Source of the DNA: an uncultured Oscillospiraceae bacterium
Lineage (GTDB): Bacteria > Bacillota > Clostridia > Oscillospirales > Oscillospiraceae
Assembly (NCBI GenBank): GCA_944387205.1
Contig: CALXDZ010000013.1
Coordinates: 1-61,303, forward strand
Reading direction: 5' to 3'
DNA length: 61,303 nt
Position numbers and translations under genes: made by a program. This document shows positions 41,310 to 50,043 of the stretch, piece after piece (position 1 is the first letter of the stretch; each line of letters begins with the position of its first letter). Under the pieces are notes generated by a model. That model made no database searches. It had not been told where the DNA came from and worked only from the letters and a program-made list of their open reading frames with translations.

Positions 41310-43334
41310 TCAGTTCACCAGCTCTCTCAGGCTCCGGGCAGGCACACCGTCTCCGATGACCGCCACGGCCGCGACTTCCTTATTCAGGGGCACCACCTCT
41401 GCCTCGGGCCCGGTGTCCGCTTCCGCGGGCATTTCATAGGTCTGCCCGCCTCCCTCCGCGTTCCACTCGGCCCAGGTGATCAGATCCGTGGACTGGATCA
41501 GCCCCAGCTCCAGCAGCGTCTCTACAGTATGGGTCATTTCCGGCCGGAGGATAATGGTGACCGTGTCGTTCCGCGCCCGGTCCTCCTCCCGGTCCTCCGT
41601 CCATCCGCCGGTGCGGATATAACGGATCTCCAGGCTGACCACATACCGGTCCTCCTCGTTTTTGCTCCAGCTGGGGCTGCCCCAGCTGCCTGCCGCGATA
41701 TCCTCCGCCAGAGCCGCCAGCACCGCGTCGGCGTCCCGGCTGGTGCCGTCCAGACCCGGGAAGTTGGTCACATCGCTGTAGATCCACAGCCCCTCTGTCT
41801 TCCAACCCTGCGCCATCTCACCGGAAGGATCCAGGTGCAGCCGCAGATATTTGAGGGCATCTGTTTCCACCAGCGCACTGAGGCGGGCGTCATAGGTATC
41901 CGGCTGGTCCATCCGGGTCTGAGACAGGGGGAGCATATAGGTCCGGGCCAGGCTCAGACCGTTGGCCAGCTGATAGCGCAGGCGCAGATAGGTGGTTTCT
42001 TCCTCCCCGGCGCCAGCGGCATACCACCTGCTCTGCCGGGACTGAATATAGTTCTTGTCCTCTACCACGGCCTGGTGCAGCTCCAGCACCTGTTTGATGA
42101 GGGCGTCATCCTCTCCGGCAATAAGGGCATAGTTGTTCTCGTCCAGATACAGCTCCACCTGCTCCACCTGGTCCAGGGCCGGAACCCGGCGCTCCACCCC
42201 GGCCACGTCAAAGCGCAGACCCAGGCACAGCACCAGCAGCACCGCCGACAGGGCCGCCAGACCCTTCCAGCTGCCCCGGAAGACCTTCAGCGACTTAGCC
42301 AGCAGCATGGAGGCCACATAATAGCCGATGACACCGGAGACGATCATGCACCCCAGCAAGGGAAGGAACTTCCAGGTCACCGCATCGTACCAGAACAGGG
42401 CGTACAGTGCCTGACCTCCTGCCAGAGCGGCAAAAAAGGCCACGCCATAGCGGAACACCGGCTTCATCCACTTCACAGCCACCACATCTCCGGCGCACTC
42501 ACTGGGCCGGCGGCGGTAGAGCAGCCAGGCGCACGCCAGCAGCACCAGGCCCACCAGGGCATAGGCGGCGATGGCCCAGCCCCGGGTCAGATCTACTGCG
42601 GACAGGATCTGGTCGGTATAGCCGCCATCGGCGATCCACACCTCCTCATAGGTCCGCTCCACATCCAGATGACCCACCAGCCACACCGTGGGGGAGAGAA
42701 AATCCACCCGTCCCATATAGGAAGTGGTGGTGCCGAAAAAGCACAGCGTCACCAAAGCGGAGAGCAGCGTCTCCAGGATCATGGCGATGAAGTGCAGCAC
42801 GAAATAAAAGGCAGGCATGGCAAAGACGTTGCCGGTGAGGAAGGCGCAGAAGGTAGCGGAGGAGAAGTAGAACACCGCCAGACCCAGCACGCACAGCACC
42901 GTTACGCCCACTCCCGCGGGGTCAAAGAGCCCAAAGGCCAGGGACACCGCCACGAACAGCATCCCGCACACCGCCCAGGGGATCAGGGTCATCACCAGTC
43001 CCGAGAGGAAGTTGGTGCAGAAAAGTCCCTTGCGGGTGATGGGCATGGCGTGGAGCATGCCCACACTGCGGCTGCCGAAGAGGTAGCCCCACACCGCCAG
43101 GGCGCACAGCACCGCGTAAAACAGCACCACCACCGGCACCGGGCCGCAAAGGGCCTCGTAATACGTCTCCGTCAGGGACAGAGGGTTTTTGTCGCCGTAG
43201 CCCCGGACCAGGGCCGTGGCCAGGGCCAGGGGCGGCAGGACAGCCAGCAGCGAGGCCATGGTCCACAGCGGCCAGAACCGAGTCAGGTTCTTGCGGAAGA
43301 GCATGGCGTTAAAGCACGATGTCACGGACCGCAT
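41310..43334 (-). CDS. ABC transporter membrane subunit of a YtrA-type operon
   Basis: The protein has 674 residues. ATG at 43334 follows GGGAGG by about 8 nt. At least six hydrophobic helices are in the first 290 residues and three to four more in residues 300-400, followed by a large non-membrane C-terminal part of about 270 residues. The fold looks like an ABC-2 type permease. It overlaps the ATPase gene by 26 nt. In the related Bacillus ytr operon such transporters respond to cell-wall antibiotics; the substrate here is unknown. Confidence 0.75.
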   Translation of the reverse strand: MRSVTSCFNAMLFRKNLTRFWPLWTMASLLAVLPPLALATALVRGYGDKNPLSLTETYYEALCGPVPVVVLFYAVLCALAVWGYLFGSRSVGMLHAMPITRKGLFCTNFLSGLVMTLIPWAVCGMLFVAVSLAFGLFDPAGVGVTVLCVLGLAVFYFSSATFCAFLTGNVFAMPAFYFVLHFIAMILETLLSALVTLCFFGTTTSYMGRVDFLSPTVWLVGHLDVERTYEEVWIADGGYTDQILSAVDLTRGWAIAAYALVGLVLLACAWLLYRRRPSECAGDVVAVKWMKPVFRYGVAFFAALAGGQALYALFWYDAVTWKFLPLLGCMIVSGVIGYYVASMLLAKSLKVFRGSWKGLAALSAVLLVLCLGLRFDVAGVERRVPALDQVEQVELYLDENNYALIAGEDDALIKQVLELHQAVVEDKNYIQSRQSRWYAAGAGEEETTYLRLRYQLANGLSLARTYMLPLSQTRMDQPDTYDARLSALVETDALKYLRLHLDPSGEMAQGWKTEGLWIYSDVTNFPGLDGTSRDADAVLAALAEDIAAGSWGSPSWSKNEEDRYVVSLEIRYIRTGGWTEDREEDRARNDTVTIILRPEMTHTVETLLELGLIQSTDLITWAEWNAEGGGQTYEMPAEADTGPEAEVVPLNKEVAAVAVIGDGVPARSLRELVN

Positions 43335-44205
43335 AGTCCACACCTCCCAGCTCATAGATAAAGATCTCCTCCAGCGTCAGGGGCACCGCGTCCACCAGCA
43401 GAGGATGACAGGGCGCCAGGCGCTCCTGGGCCTCCCGGGCGCTCATGCGCATGATGAGGGTATGGACCCTTCCCAGACGGGAGGCGTGGAGCACCGGGAT
43501 CTCATCGGGCACCGCGTCCATGCCCTCCGGCAGCACCACCTGGAGCTTGACCATGTTGTCCTGAAGCTGGGCCAGGGACCGCTCCAGCAGGATCTTCCCC
43601 CGGTCCATGATGCCCACATGGTCGCACACGTCCTCCAGCTCCCGCAGGTTGTGGGAGCTGACCAGCACGGTGGTGCCCCGCTGGGCCACGTCGTCCATCA
43701 CCAGCGACCACACCTGCCGGCGCATCACCGGGTCCAGACCGTCCACCGGCTCGTCCAGAATGAGATAGTCCGGCATGCAGCTCAGGCCCAGCCAGAAGGC
43801 GGCCTGCTTCTGCATGCCCTTGCTCAGGTGGCGGATGGCCTTCTTCCGGTCCAGCTGGAACACCTCTCCCAGCCGCTCAAACCGTTCCTGGGAAAAGGCG
43901 GGGTAAAAGCCCCGGTAAAAGCGCATCATGTCATTGATATTGGCCTGGAGGAAATAGTACCAGTCGTCGGGAATGGAGGCCACCCGGGCCTTGAGCTCCG
44001 CATCCTCCCACACCGGACGGCCGTCCAGGCACACGGTGCCTGCGTCCTGGCGGAAGATGCCCGTCAGGACGCGGATCAGCGTGGACTTGCCCGCGCCGTT
44101 GGGACCCACCAGGCCGTAGACCGAGCCGGTCTCCACCGTCAGTGACGCGCCGCTGAGAGCTGCGAATCCGTCAAAGGTCTTGACCACGTCCTTGATTTCG
44201 ATCAT
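43309..44205 (-). CDS. ABC transporter ATP-binding protein
   Basis: The protein has 298 residues; GGAGG precedes the ATG. Walker A is GPNGAGKSTLIR. The signature region is HLSKGMQKQAAFWLGL, with the family's K instead of G at one place. Walker B is DYLILDEPVDGLDP, and the switch His is in VSSHNLRE. The C-terminal extension is typical of exporters. It partners the large membrane subunit and is coupled to the GntR regulator (4-nt overlap). Confidence 0.92.
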   Translation of the reverse strand: MIEIKDVVKTFDGFAALSGASLTVETGSVYGLVGPNGAGKSTLIRVLTGIFRQDAGTVCLDGRPVWEDAELKARVASIPDDWYYFLQANINDMMRFYRGFYPAFSQERFERLGEVFQLDRKKAIRHLSKGMQKQAAFWLGLSCMPDYLILDEPVDGLDPVMRRQVWSLVMDDVAQRGTTVLVSSHNLRELEDVCDHVGIMDRGKILLERSLAQLQDNMVKLQVVLPEGMDAVPDEIPVLHASRLGRVHTLIMRMSAREAQERLAPCHPLLVDAVPLTLEEIFIYELGGVDYAVRDIVL

Positions 44206-44561
44206 GCCTGCGCCTCCTTCCACAGCCCCAGCAGCTCCGCCTGGGTCATTCCCAGGCACCGAAGCCCCGAGAGCAGTCCTTTGAGCTCCTCCAACAATGT
44301 CTCCCGCCGGGCCTGGTCCGCGCTCTGGGGCCGGCAGGCAAAGCTCCCCTTGCCGGGGACCGAATAGAGATACCCCTCCGTCTCCAGCTCGTTGTAGGCC
44401 CGCTGGATGGTATTGGGGTTGATGGCCAGCTCCGTGGCAAGCGCCCGGACCGAGGGCAGCTTGTCGTCGACGCCGATGGCGCCGGTGACGATCAGCTTCC
44501 GCAGCTCATCCCGGATCTGCTCATAGATGGGGCGGGAATCGCGGTAATTCAGACTGATCAT
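44202..44561 (-). CDS. GntR-family regulator, YtrA subfamily
   Basis: The protein has 119 residues. ATG at 44561 follows GGAGGTG by about 7 nt. The N-terminal winged helix is clear (IYEQIRDELRKLIVTGAI, LPSVRALATELAINPNTIQRAYNELETEGYL, GKGSF). The short C-terminal tail is the small YtrA dimerisation helix pair. It probably represses its own operon through the dyad at 44599-44621. Confidence 0.92.
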   Translation of the reverse strand: MISLNYRDSRPIYEQIRDELRKLIVTGAIGVDDKLPSVRALATELAINPNTIQRAYNELETEGYLYSVPGKGSFACRPQSADQARRETLLEELKGLLSGLRCLGMTQAELLGLWKEAQA

Positions 44562-44598
44562 CCAATCACCTCCCATGGTGTATCGCGGTGGTCCGCAT

Positions 44599-44621
44599 CT
44601 GTACTATGCGTATTAGTACAG
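44599..44621 (-). promoter_or_regulatory. Operator of the GntR/YtrA-type operon
   Basis: The perfect inverted repeat CTGTACTA-N7-TAGTACAG lies directly downstream of the -10, where a bound repressor would block transcription. Confidence 0.85.
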
Positions 44622-44623
44622 TT

Positions 44624-44652
44624 AATATAGCAAATCTTCTCTTCCTTGTCAA
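44624..44652 (-). promoter_or_regulatory. Promoter of the GntR/ABC operon
   Basis: On the minus strand TTGACA (44647-44652), 17 nt and TATATT (44624-44629). Confidence 0.85.
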
Positions 44653-44750
44653 GGCGGCGGAACCGCCCATGGAAGAAAAAGGAAGCGGGGCCTGCCCTTG
44701 GAGCAGGTCCCGTTCATACAGCCCCCGGAGGAGCTTTTTTGTGCGTTTTC

Positions 44751-45725
44751 TCAGCGGCAGAGGTAGGAGAACCAGCCCTCGGACTGGCGGGTCTCCAGGA
44801 TCTCCCAGCCGTTTTCCCGCAGGCCTTGGGCCACCTCTTCGGCCCGGTCGTCGATGATGCCGGAGCAGAGGAAGGCGCCGCCGGACTTGAGATACCGGCG
44901 CACCGCCGGGGCCAGGGCCAGGATCACGTCGGCCACGATGTTGGCCACCACCAGGTCGTAGCCCTCCCCCAGCCGGGCCTGGAGGGCCTCATCGGAAAGG
45001 ATGTCCCCGGCCAGGACGGTATAGCGGTCCCGGCCCACGCCGTTGAGGGCGGCGTTTTCATAGGCCACGTCCAGGCACTTGTCGTCGATATCGCAGGCGG
45101 AGGCCTCCCCGGCCCCCAGCAGCAGCGAGGCAATGGACAGGATGCCGCTGCCGCAGCCCAGGTCCAGCACCCGCTCGCCGCCCTGAACGAGACGCTCCAG
45201 GGCCTGGAGGCACAGCCGGGTGGTGGCGTGGCTGCCGGTGCCGAAGGTCAGTCCCGGGTCCAGCACCAGCTCCACCCGCCCCTGGGCCAGGGCCGAGAGC
45301 ACCTTGGGATCCTCCCGCAGCCGCTGGGGCACCACCAGCAGCCGCTCCCCGATCTCCATGGGGCGGTAGTACTGCTTCCAGTTGCTTTCCCAGTCCGCGT
45401 CGGCCACGTCCTCCATGGTCAGCAGCAGCGTGCCGCAGTCCTGGCGCCGGGCTTTCAGGTCCTCCAGGGCCAGGCGCACCTGACCCAGCAGGGCAAAGCC
45501 CTCCTCATTGCGCTCCAGATAAAAGGTGATGCGGGACTTGCCGGCCATCTGCCGACGCAGGTCCTCGTCCACATAGTCCCAGTACTGCCGGTTCTCCTCC
45601 AGGAAGGTCTCAAACTCCCCCTGGTCGTCGATGATGACCCCGTCGATGCCCAGAGTGGACAGCAGCGTCTCCACCGGCTCCAGTCCGGCGGGCGAGGTGT
45701 CGATATGCAGCTCCAGCCAATCCAT
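44751..45725 (-). CDS. prmA: Ribosomal protein L11 methyltransferase
   Basis: The protein has 324 residues. ATG at 45725 follows AAAAGGAG. The N-terminal L11-recognition domain is followed by the SAM-binding core: DPGLTFGTGSHATT, VLDLGCGSGILSI, CDIDDKCLDVAYENAALN, and NIVADVILAL near the catalytic end. It methylates ribosomal protein L11. In many Bacillota prmA is next to dnaJ or rsmE, which are absent here. Confidence 0.94.
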   Translation of the reverse strand: MDWLELHIDTSPAGLEPVETLLSTLGIDGVIIDDQGEFETFLEENRQYWDYVDEDLRRQMAGKSRITFYLERNEEGFALLGQVRLALEDLKARRQDCGTLLLTMEDVADADWESNWKQYYRPMEIGERLLVVPQRLREDPKVLSALAQGRVELVLDPGLTFGTGSHATTRLCLQALERLVQGGERVLDLGCGSGILSIASLLLGAGEASACDIDDKCLDVAYENAALNGVGRDRYTVLAGDILSDEALQARLGEGYDLVVANIVADVILALAPAVRRYLKSGGAFLCSGIIDDRAEEVAQGLRENGWEILETRQSEGWFSYLCR

Positions 45726-45869
45726 CCGCTTTGCTCCTTTTTTACCAAGTTGATCTCCGCCCCACAAAAGGCGGAGCATTTTGTCCGTGTCCACAGGATA
45801 GCACCCCCTCCCCTGCCCCGTCAAGGGTGGAAGAAGGGCAAAAAATCCCCGATTTCCACCTTTTGGGTG

Positions 45870-45900
45870 AAAAAATCCCCTCTCCGTGACCGGAGAGGGG
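45870..45900 (-). terminator. Terminator of the DUF1836-degV operon
   Basis: On the minus strand a 10-bp CCCCTCTCCG stem with a 4-nt loop is followed by six T residues. Confidence 0.85.
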
Positions 45901-45929
45901 AGCTGCGTTCTAAGGAAAAGGGGGGCGCT

Positions 45930-46802
45930 TTACCTCTCCCTGCCCAGGAAGAACAGCGCCAGGGTGCCGGGGCCGGAGTGGTTGCCGATCACCGGGCCCA
46001 CATAATTGATATAGATCTGCTGCGTGCCGAAGCGGCGGCGGATCTCGTCGGCCACGAACCGGGCGTCCCCCTCGCAGTCGCCGTGGCTGATGAACACGGT
46101 CTGGCTGGCGGGGTCGATGGCGGTCTTTTCCATGTGGTCCACCAGCTCCAGCAGAGAGGACTTGCGGCCCCGGGCCTTGCTGACGGGCACCAGATGGCCG
46201 CCGTCATCCACGTGCATCACCGGCTTGATGGACAGCATGGTGCCGAAGAAGGCGGTGGCGCCGGAGATACGTCCGCCCCGTTTGAGATGGTTCAGATCGT
46301 CCACGGTGAACCAGTGGCAGACGTTGCCCTTGGTGGTCTCAGCGAAGGTGTGGACCTCCTCCAGCGTGCGGCCCCGCTCCTTCTCCTTGGCGCACAGATA
46401 CAGCAGCAGTCCCTGGCCCAGGGAAGCGCACAGGCTGTCCACCACCAGGATCCTGGCCTGGGGGAACTCGCCCCGCAGGTCCTCGGCGGCGATGACGGCG
46501 GACTGGTAGGTGGTGGACAGGGCCGAGGAGAAGTTGATGCACAAGATGTCCTTGTCCTGGCTGAGGATCTCCCGCATCTTCTCCTCAAAGGCGCCCACGG
46601 ACACGGCGGAGGTGGTGGCCAGCTCCCCGGAGCGGATGCGGCTATAAAAGGTGTCGAATCCGATCTCGCTGCCGTCCAGCAGGTTGCGGTACTCCTGGTC
46701 TCCCATGTGGAGGCTCAGGGGCAGCACCACCAGCCCCAGCTCATGGGCCATCCGGGCGGTCATGTCACAGCAGCTGTCGGTCATGATGACAAAATCTCTC
46801 AT
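45930..46802 (-). CDS. DegV-family fatty-acid-binding protein
   Basis: The protein has 290 residues. It shows the DegV marks VIMTDSCCDMT, NFSSALSTTYQSA, KRGGRISG and the C-terminal VGPVIGNHSGPGTLALFF. DegV proteins bind a fatty acid and can act as FakB-type partners of fatty-acid kinase. Its ATG overlaps the DUF1836 stop by 4 nt. Confidence 0.93.
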   Translation of the reverse strand: MRDFVIMTDSCCDMTARMAHELGLVVLPLSLHMGDQEYRNLLDGSEIGFDTFYSRIRSGELATTSAVSVGAFEEKMREILSQDKDILCINFSSALSTTYQSAVIAAEDLRGEFPQARILVVDSLCASLGQGLLLYLCAKEKERGRTLEEVHTFAETTKGNVCHWFTVDDLNHLKRGGRISGATAFFGTMLSIKPVMHVDDGGHLVPVSKARGRKSSLLELVDHMEKTAIDPASQTVFISHGDCEGDARFVADEIRRRFGTQQIYINYVGPVIGNHSGPGTLALFFLGRER

Positions 46803-47389
46803 TCTTGCGTCTCTCCTTCCCCGGCCTCCGTGTGCCGGTTCTTCTTTTCCCGCTTTTCCCGGCGGGTGGGGGCGGGCTCCGGGCGGCTCTGGCGGAGGAT
46901 GCGCACATAGTGCCGGCTCACCAGGCCCGCGGCATAGGACAGCAGGGCAAAATGCAATGCGCCCCGGGACAAAGCCGCCTGATCCATATAGTCCTCCATC
47001 TCCCCGGCGGCGGAGTGCAGGGCCTGGTCCAGGCTCTGGCAGAACTCCTCATACAGCTCCCCCACCGGCTTGTCTCCAGCGGTCTCCTCCTCCAGCAGCA
47101 GCGCCATGTCCTTGGCAGGCATCACCTGCTTGAGGATGCAGATGGCGGTGAGATAGGCCAGGTGGTCCCGGCTGTACTTCTTGCCCGCGGCCCGGGGCAC
47201 CAGGCCGCTTTTGGTATAGTTGTTGACCATGGCGGAGGTCAGGCTGTCACTGCCGTCCACCTTGATGAGCTGACGGTCCATGTAGGTCAGCACCTGGTCC
47301 ATATATAGGGGAATGTCCGGCAGCGCCTCCCAGGCCAGAGGGCGCTTCTCCTCCAGCTCCCGGCGCAGCTGCTCCAGCTCCTGATCCAT
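46799..47389 (-). CDS. DUF1836 domain protein
   Basis: The protein has 196 residues. The segment SAMVNNYTKSGLVP followed by KKYSRDHLAYLTAICILKQV is characteristic of DUF1836, which looks like a MerR-like helix-turn-helix. The Arg/Glu/Lys-rich tail is low complexity. A regulatory role for the coupled degV gene is plausible but unproven. AAGAGAGG-type ribosome site upstream. Confidence 0.82.
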   Translation of the reverse strand: MDQELEQLRRELEEKRPLAWEALPDIPLYMDQVLTYMDRQLIKVDGSDSLTSAMVNNYTKSGLVPRAAGKKYSRDHLAYLTAICILKQVMPAKDMALLLEEETAGDKPVGELYEEFCQSLDQALHSAAGEMEDYMDQAALSRGALHFALLSYAAGLVSRHYVRILRQSRPEPAPTRREKREKKNRHTEAGEGETQE

Positions 47390-47430
47390 GTGTATGCGCC
47401 TCTCTTCCTTTATGATGTTCAGACGGAGGT

Positions 47431-47459
47431 ATCATAGCACATTCAAGCGGTTTTGTAAA
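47431..47459 (-). promoter_or_regulatory. Promoter of the DUF1836-degV operon
   Basis: On the minus strand TTTACA (47454-47459), 17 nt and TATGAT (47431-47436), with an upstream TGC. Confidence 0.7.
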
Positions 47460-47538
47460 CCACATTCCATAGAAGCGAGAACCACTTATGCCGGAAAATC
47501 CGGCCCCGCCTCCGGGGACGGATGCAGGGCCAAGGGGT

Positions 47539-48894
47539 CTATTTGCCCACACAGAAGCGGGAGAAGATGGCGCTGACGATGTCCTCTTTTGCGGTACGGC
47601 CGGTGAGCTCTCCCAGGGCGTTCATGGCGTCCTCCACATCGGAGAGCACCGCGTCTGGGGTCAGGCCGCCGGCAAAGGCGGCCCGGGCCCGCTCCACCGC
47701 TCCCAGGGCCCGGCGGGCGGCGTCCTCCTGCCGGGCGTTGGCAAGCAAGCACCCGGCGGGGGCCTCTCCGGCGGGATAGAGGGCCGCCACCGCCTGCTCC
47801 AGCTCCTCCAGCCCCTCCCCCGTCCGGGCGGAGACGGGGATGGCCTCCGGAAACCGCTCACTTACGGCGGGGCACACCGGCAGGTCCGCCTTGTTGCGCA
47901 CCACCAGCACCTTTTTACATCCTGAGGCGGCGGCAAAGGCCTCCTCATCCTCGGCGGTCAGGGGCCGGGAGCCGTCTATCACCACCAATGCCAGCTCCGC
48001 CTGGTCCGCCGCCCGGCGGGCCCGCTCCACGCCCATGGCCTCGATCTCGTCGGCGGTTTGGCGGATGCCGGCGGTGTCCGTCAGCCGCAGCACCACGCCC
48101 CCCAGCCGCACCTTCTCCTCCACCGTGTCCCGGGTGGTGCCGGCGGTGGCGGTGACCAGACAGCGGTCGGTGCCGGTGAGGGCGTTGAGGAGAGAGGACT
48201 TGCCCACGTTGGGCTTGCCCAGCAGCACCGCCGGCAATCCGGACTTGAGGATGCGGCCCCGGCGGGCGGTGGACACCAGCGCCTCCAGGTCCCGCTGCCA
48301 GACCGCCAGGTCCCCTTTGAGCTCCTCCGGCGACACGTCCTCCAGGTCCTCGTCAGGGTAGTCCACCACGGCATAGAACCGGGAGGCCACCTCCAAAAGG
48401 CCCTCGTAGATGCCCTCCACCTTCCGCCGCAGGGCGCCGCCCTCCTGGGCGGCGGCCAGACGGGCGGCCTCGGCGGTCTCGGCATCGATCAGGTCCATCA
48501 CCGCCTCCGCCTGGGTCAGGTCCATGCGGCCGCTGAGGAAGGCCCGGCGGGTGAACTCCCCGGGTCCGGCCTGCCGGGCGCCGGAGGCGAGCAGCAGCGA
48601 CAGCGTCTCCCCCAGCACCACCGGCGAGCCGTGGAGATAGAGCTCCACCGCCTCCTCCCCGGTATAGCTGTGGGCGGCGGAGAACCACACCCCCAGGCCG
48701 TGGTCCAGCAGCGTCCCCTCCGGCGTCTCCACCGCGCCGTAGACCATGGTCCGGGGGCTGTGCTCTGCGAAGTCACGGCCGTTTGCAGGGTGGAACACCC
48801 GCCCGGCCACGGCCGCGGCGCCGTCGCCGGACAGGCGCAGGATGCCGATGGCGGAGGGGGCGAGTGGGGTGGCGATGGCGGCGATGCAGTCCAT
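47539..48894 (-). CDS. mnmE: tRNA modification GTPase MnmE
   Basis: The protein has 451 residues. It has the N-terminal tetrahydrofolate-binding domain (ATPLAPSAIGILRLSG), a helical domain, and an inserted G domain with GKPNVGKSSLLNALTG, the DTAGI switch and RNKADL. It ends with FCVGK, the conserved Cys end needed for activity. With MnmG it modifies the wobble uridine of several tRNAs. mnmG and rsmG are not adjacent here, unlike in many relatives. Confidence 0.97.
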   Translation of the reverse strand: MDCIAAIATPLAPSAIGILRLSGDGAAAVAGRVFHPANGRDFAEHSPRTMVYGAVETPEGTLLDHGLGVWFSAAHSYTGEEAVELYLHGSPVVLGETLSLLLASGARQAGPGEFTRRAFLSGRMDLTQAEAVMDLIDAETAEAARLAAAQEGGALRRKVEGIYEGLLEVASRFYAVVDYPDEDLEDVSPEELKGDLAVWQRDLEALVSTARRGRILKSGLPAVLLGKPNVGKSSLLNALTGTDRCLVTATAGTTRDTVEEKVRLGGVVLRLTDTAGIRQTADEIEAMGVERARRAADQAELALVVIDGSRPLTAEDEEAFAAASGCKKVLVVRNKADLPVCPAVSERFPEAIPVSARTGEGLEELEQAVAALYPAGEAPAGCLLANARQEDAARRALGAVERARAAFAGGLTPDAVLSDVEDAMNALGELTGRTAKEDIVSAIFSRFCVGK

Positions 48895-48957
48895 AGGGGT
48901 CTCTCCTTTTTCCTGGTCTCCCCCGGCCCGGAGGGCCTTTCGGGGGAAGTTTTCCCC

Positions 48958-48966
48958 AGTATAGCA
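48958..48966 (-). promoter_or_regulatory. Extended -10 of mnmE
   Basis: On the minus strand TGCTATACT, about 65 nt upstream of mnmE; no strong -35. Confidence 0.5.
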
Positions 48967-49101
48967 GAAAACTTTCTTGATTTACAGAAGGCCTCGACTT
49001 TTTTTGTCTGCTTTTTCAGAAAAAATCCGCTACTCTGGGAGAAAAGAGGCTCCTTTTCCCCCAGATGGACAAGGGGGCCTTCCACCGGAGGAGGTGATCT
49101 T

Positions 49102-49914
49102 ATGGTACTGCGGCCCAAGGGGGCCCGGGTGGCGCTGCTGCCCATTGACCGCATCGTGCCCAACCCGGGCCAGCCCCGGCACCATTTTGACCAAACCGCC
49201 CTGGAGGAGCTGGCGGCGTCCATCCGCCGCTACGGCATTTTGCAGCCCCTCACCGTCCGGCAGACCGCCGGCGGCTGGGAGCTGGTGGCCGGCGAGCGGC
49301 GGCTGCGGGCCGCCCGGCTGGCGGGCCTGCGGGAAGTCCCCTGCCTTCTCTCCCAGGCGGACCGGCAGGAGTCGGCGGCCCTGGCCCTGGTGGAGAACCT
49401 CCAGCGCCAGGACCTGCACTACCTGGAGGAGGCGGCCGCCCTGCGGCGGCTGGTGGGGGACTACGGCCTGACCCAGGAGGAGGTGGCCCGGCGGCTGGGC
49501 AAGTCCCCCTCCGCCGTGGCCAACAAGCTGCGGCTGCTGCGGCTGAGCCCGGAGTGCGCCGCCCTTCTGGTGGAGTACGGCCTCTCCGAGCGCCACGCCC
49601 GGGCCCTGCTGCGGCTGGAGGACGAGGGCGAGCGCCTGGCGGCCCTCCGCCACATCGCCCAGCGGGGCCTCAGCGTCGCCCAGACCGACGCCTACATCGC
49701 CCAGCGGCTGGAGCAGCTCCAGCGCACGCCGCCCCGGGGGCGGAAATCCTATGTGCTCAAGGACGTGCGGCTCTTTCTCAACAGCATCGACCGGGGGCTG
49801 CGGCTCATGCGTCAGGCGGGGGTGGAGGCCGGCGTGGAGCGGCGGGAGGAGGCGGACGGCGACCTGCTTTTGACCATCCGCATTCCCGGCGCACGCCGGC
49901 AGCGCACCGGCTGA
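49102..49914 (+). CDS. ParB/Noc-family DNA-binding protein
   Basis: The protein has 270 residues; GGAGGTGATC precedes the ATG. The ParB/Srx fold shows IVPNPGQPRHHFD, LQPLTVR, LVAGERRLRAARLAG and ENLQRQDLHYLEEA. This CTPase region includes the GERR motif. The HTH follows (LTQEEVARRLGKSPSAVANKLRLLRL, in two helices). A ParB or nucleoid-occlusion role in chromosome segregation is likely. No parA gene and no 16-bp parS palindrome were seen in the window. It is divergent from mnmE. Confidence 0.9.
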   Translation: MVLRPKGARVALLPIDRIVPNPGQPRHHFDQTALEELAASIRRYGILQPLTVRQTAGGWELVAGERRLRAARLAGLREVPCLLSQADRQESAALALVENLQRQDLHYLEEAAALRRLVGDYGLTQEEVARRLGKSPSAVANKLRLLRLSPECAALLVEYGLSERHARALLRLEDEGERLAALRHIAQRGLSVAQTDAYIAQRLEQLQRTPPRGRKSYVLKDVRLFLNSIDRGLRLMRQAGVEAGVERREEADGDLLLTIRIPGARRQRTG

Positions 49915-49925
49915 GCAAGCGGGAT

Positions 49926-49980
49926 TGTAACGCCTTGTTACAAGATTGTAATGCTTTCTCCCTTCCCCGTGTGTTAGAAT
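49926..49980 (+). promoter_or_regulatory. VanW gene promoter with WalR-like direct repeats
   Basis: TGTAAC (49926-49931), TGTTAC (49936-49941) and TGTAAT (49947-49952) are spaced 4 and 5 nt apart. The last two fit the WalR/YycF consensus TGTWAH-N5-TGTWAH. The first two also make the inverted repeat TTGTAAC-N5-GTTACAA. The -10 is TAGAAT (49975-49980) without a -35, as expected at an OmpR-family activated promoter. Confidence 0.6.
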
Positions 49981-50043
49981 CAGTACCAGAGAAGGGGCTT
50001 TTGACCGGCTCTGAAACATCACACAGGCAACAGGAGGTTCCTT

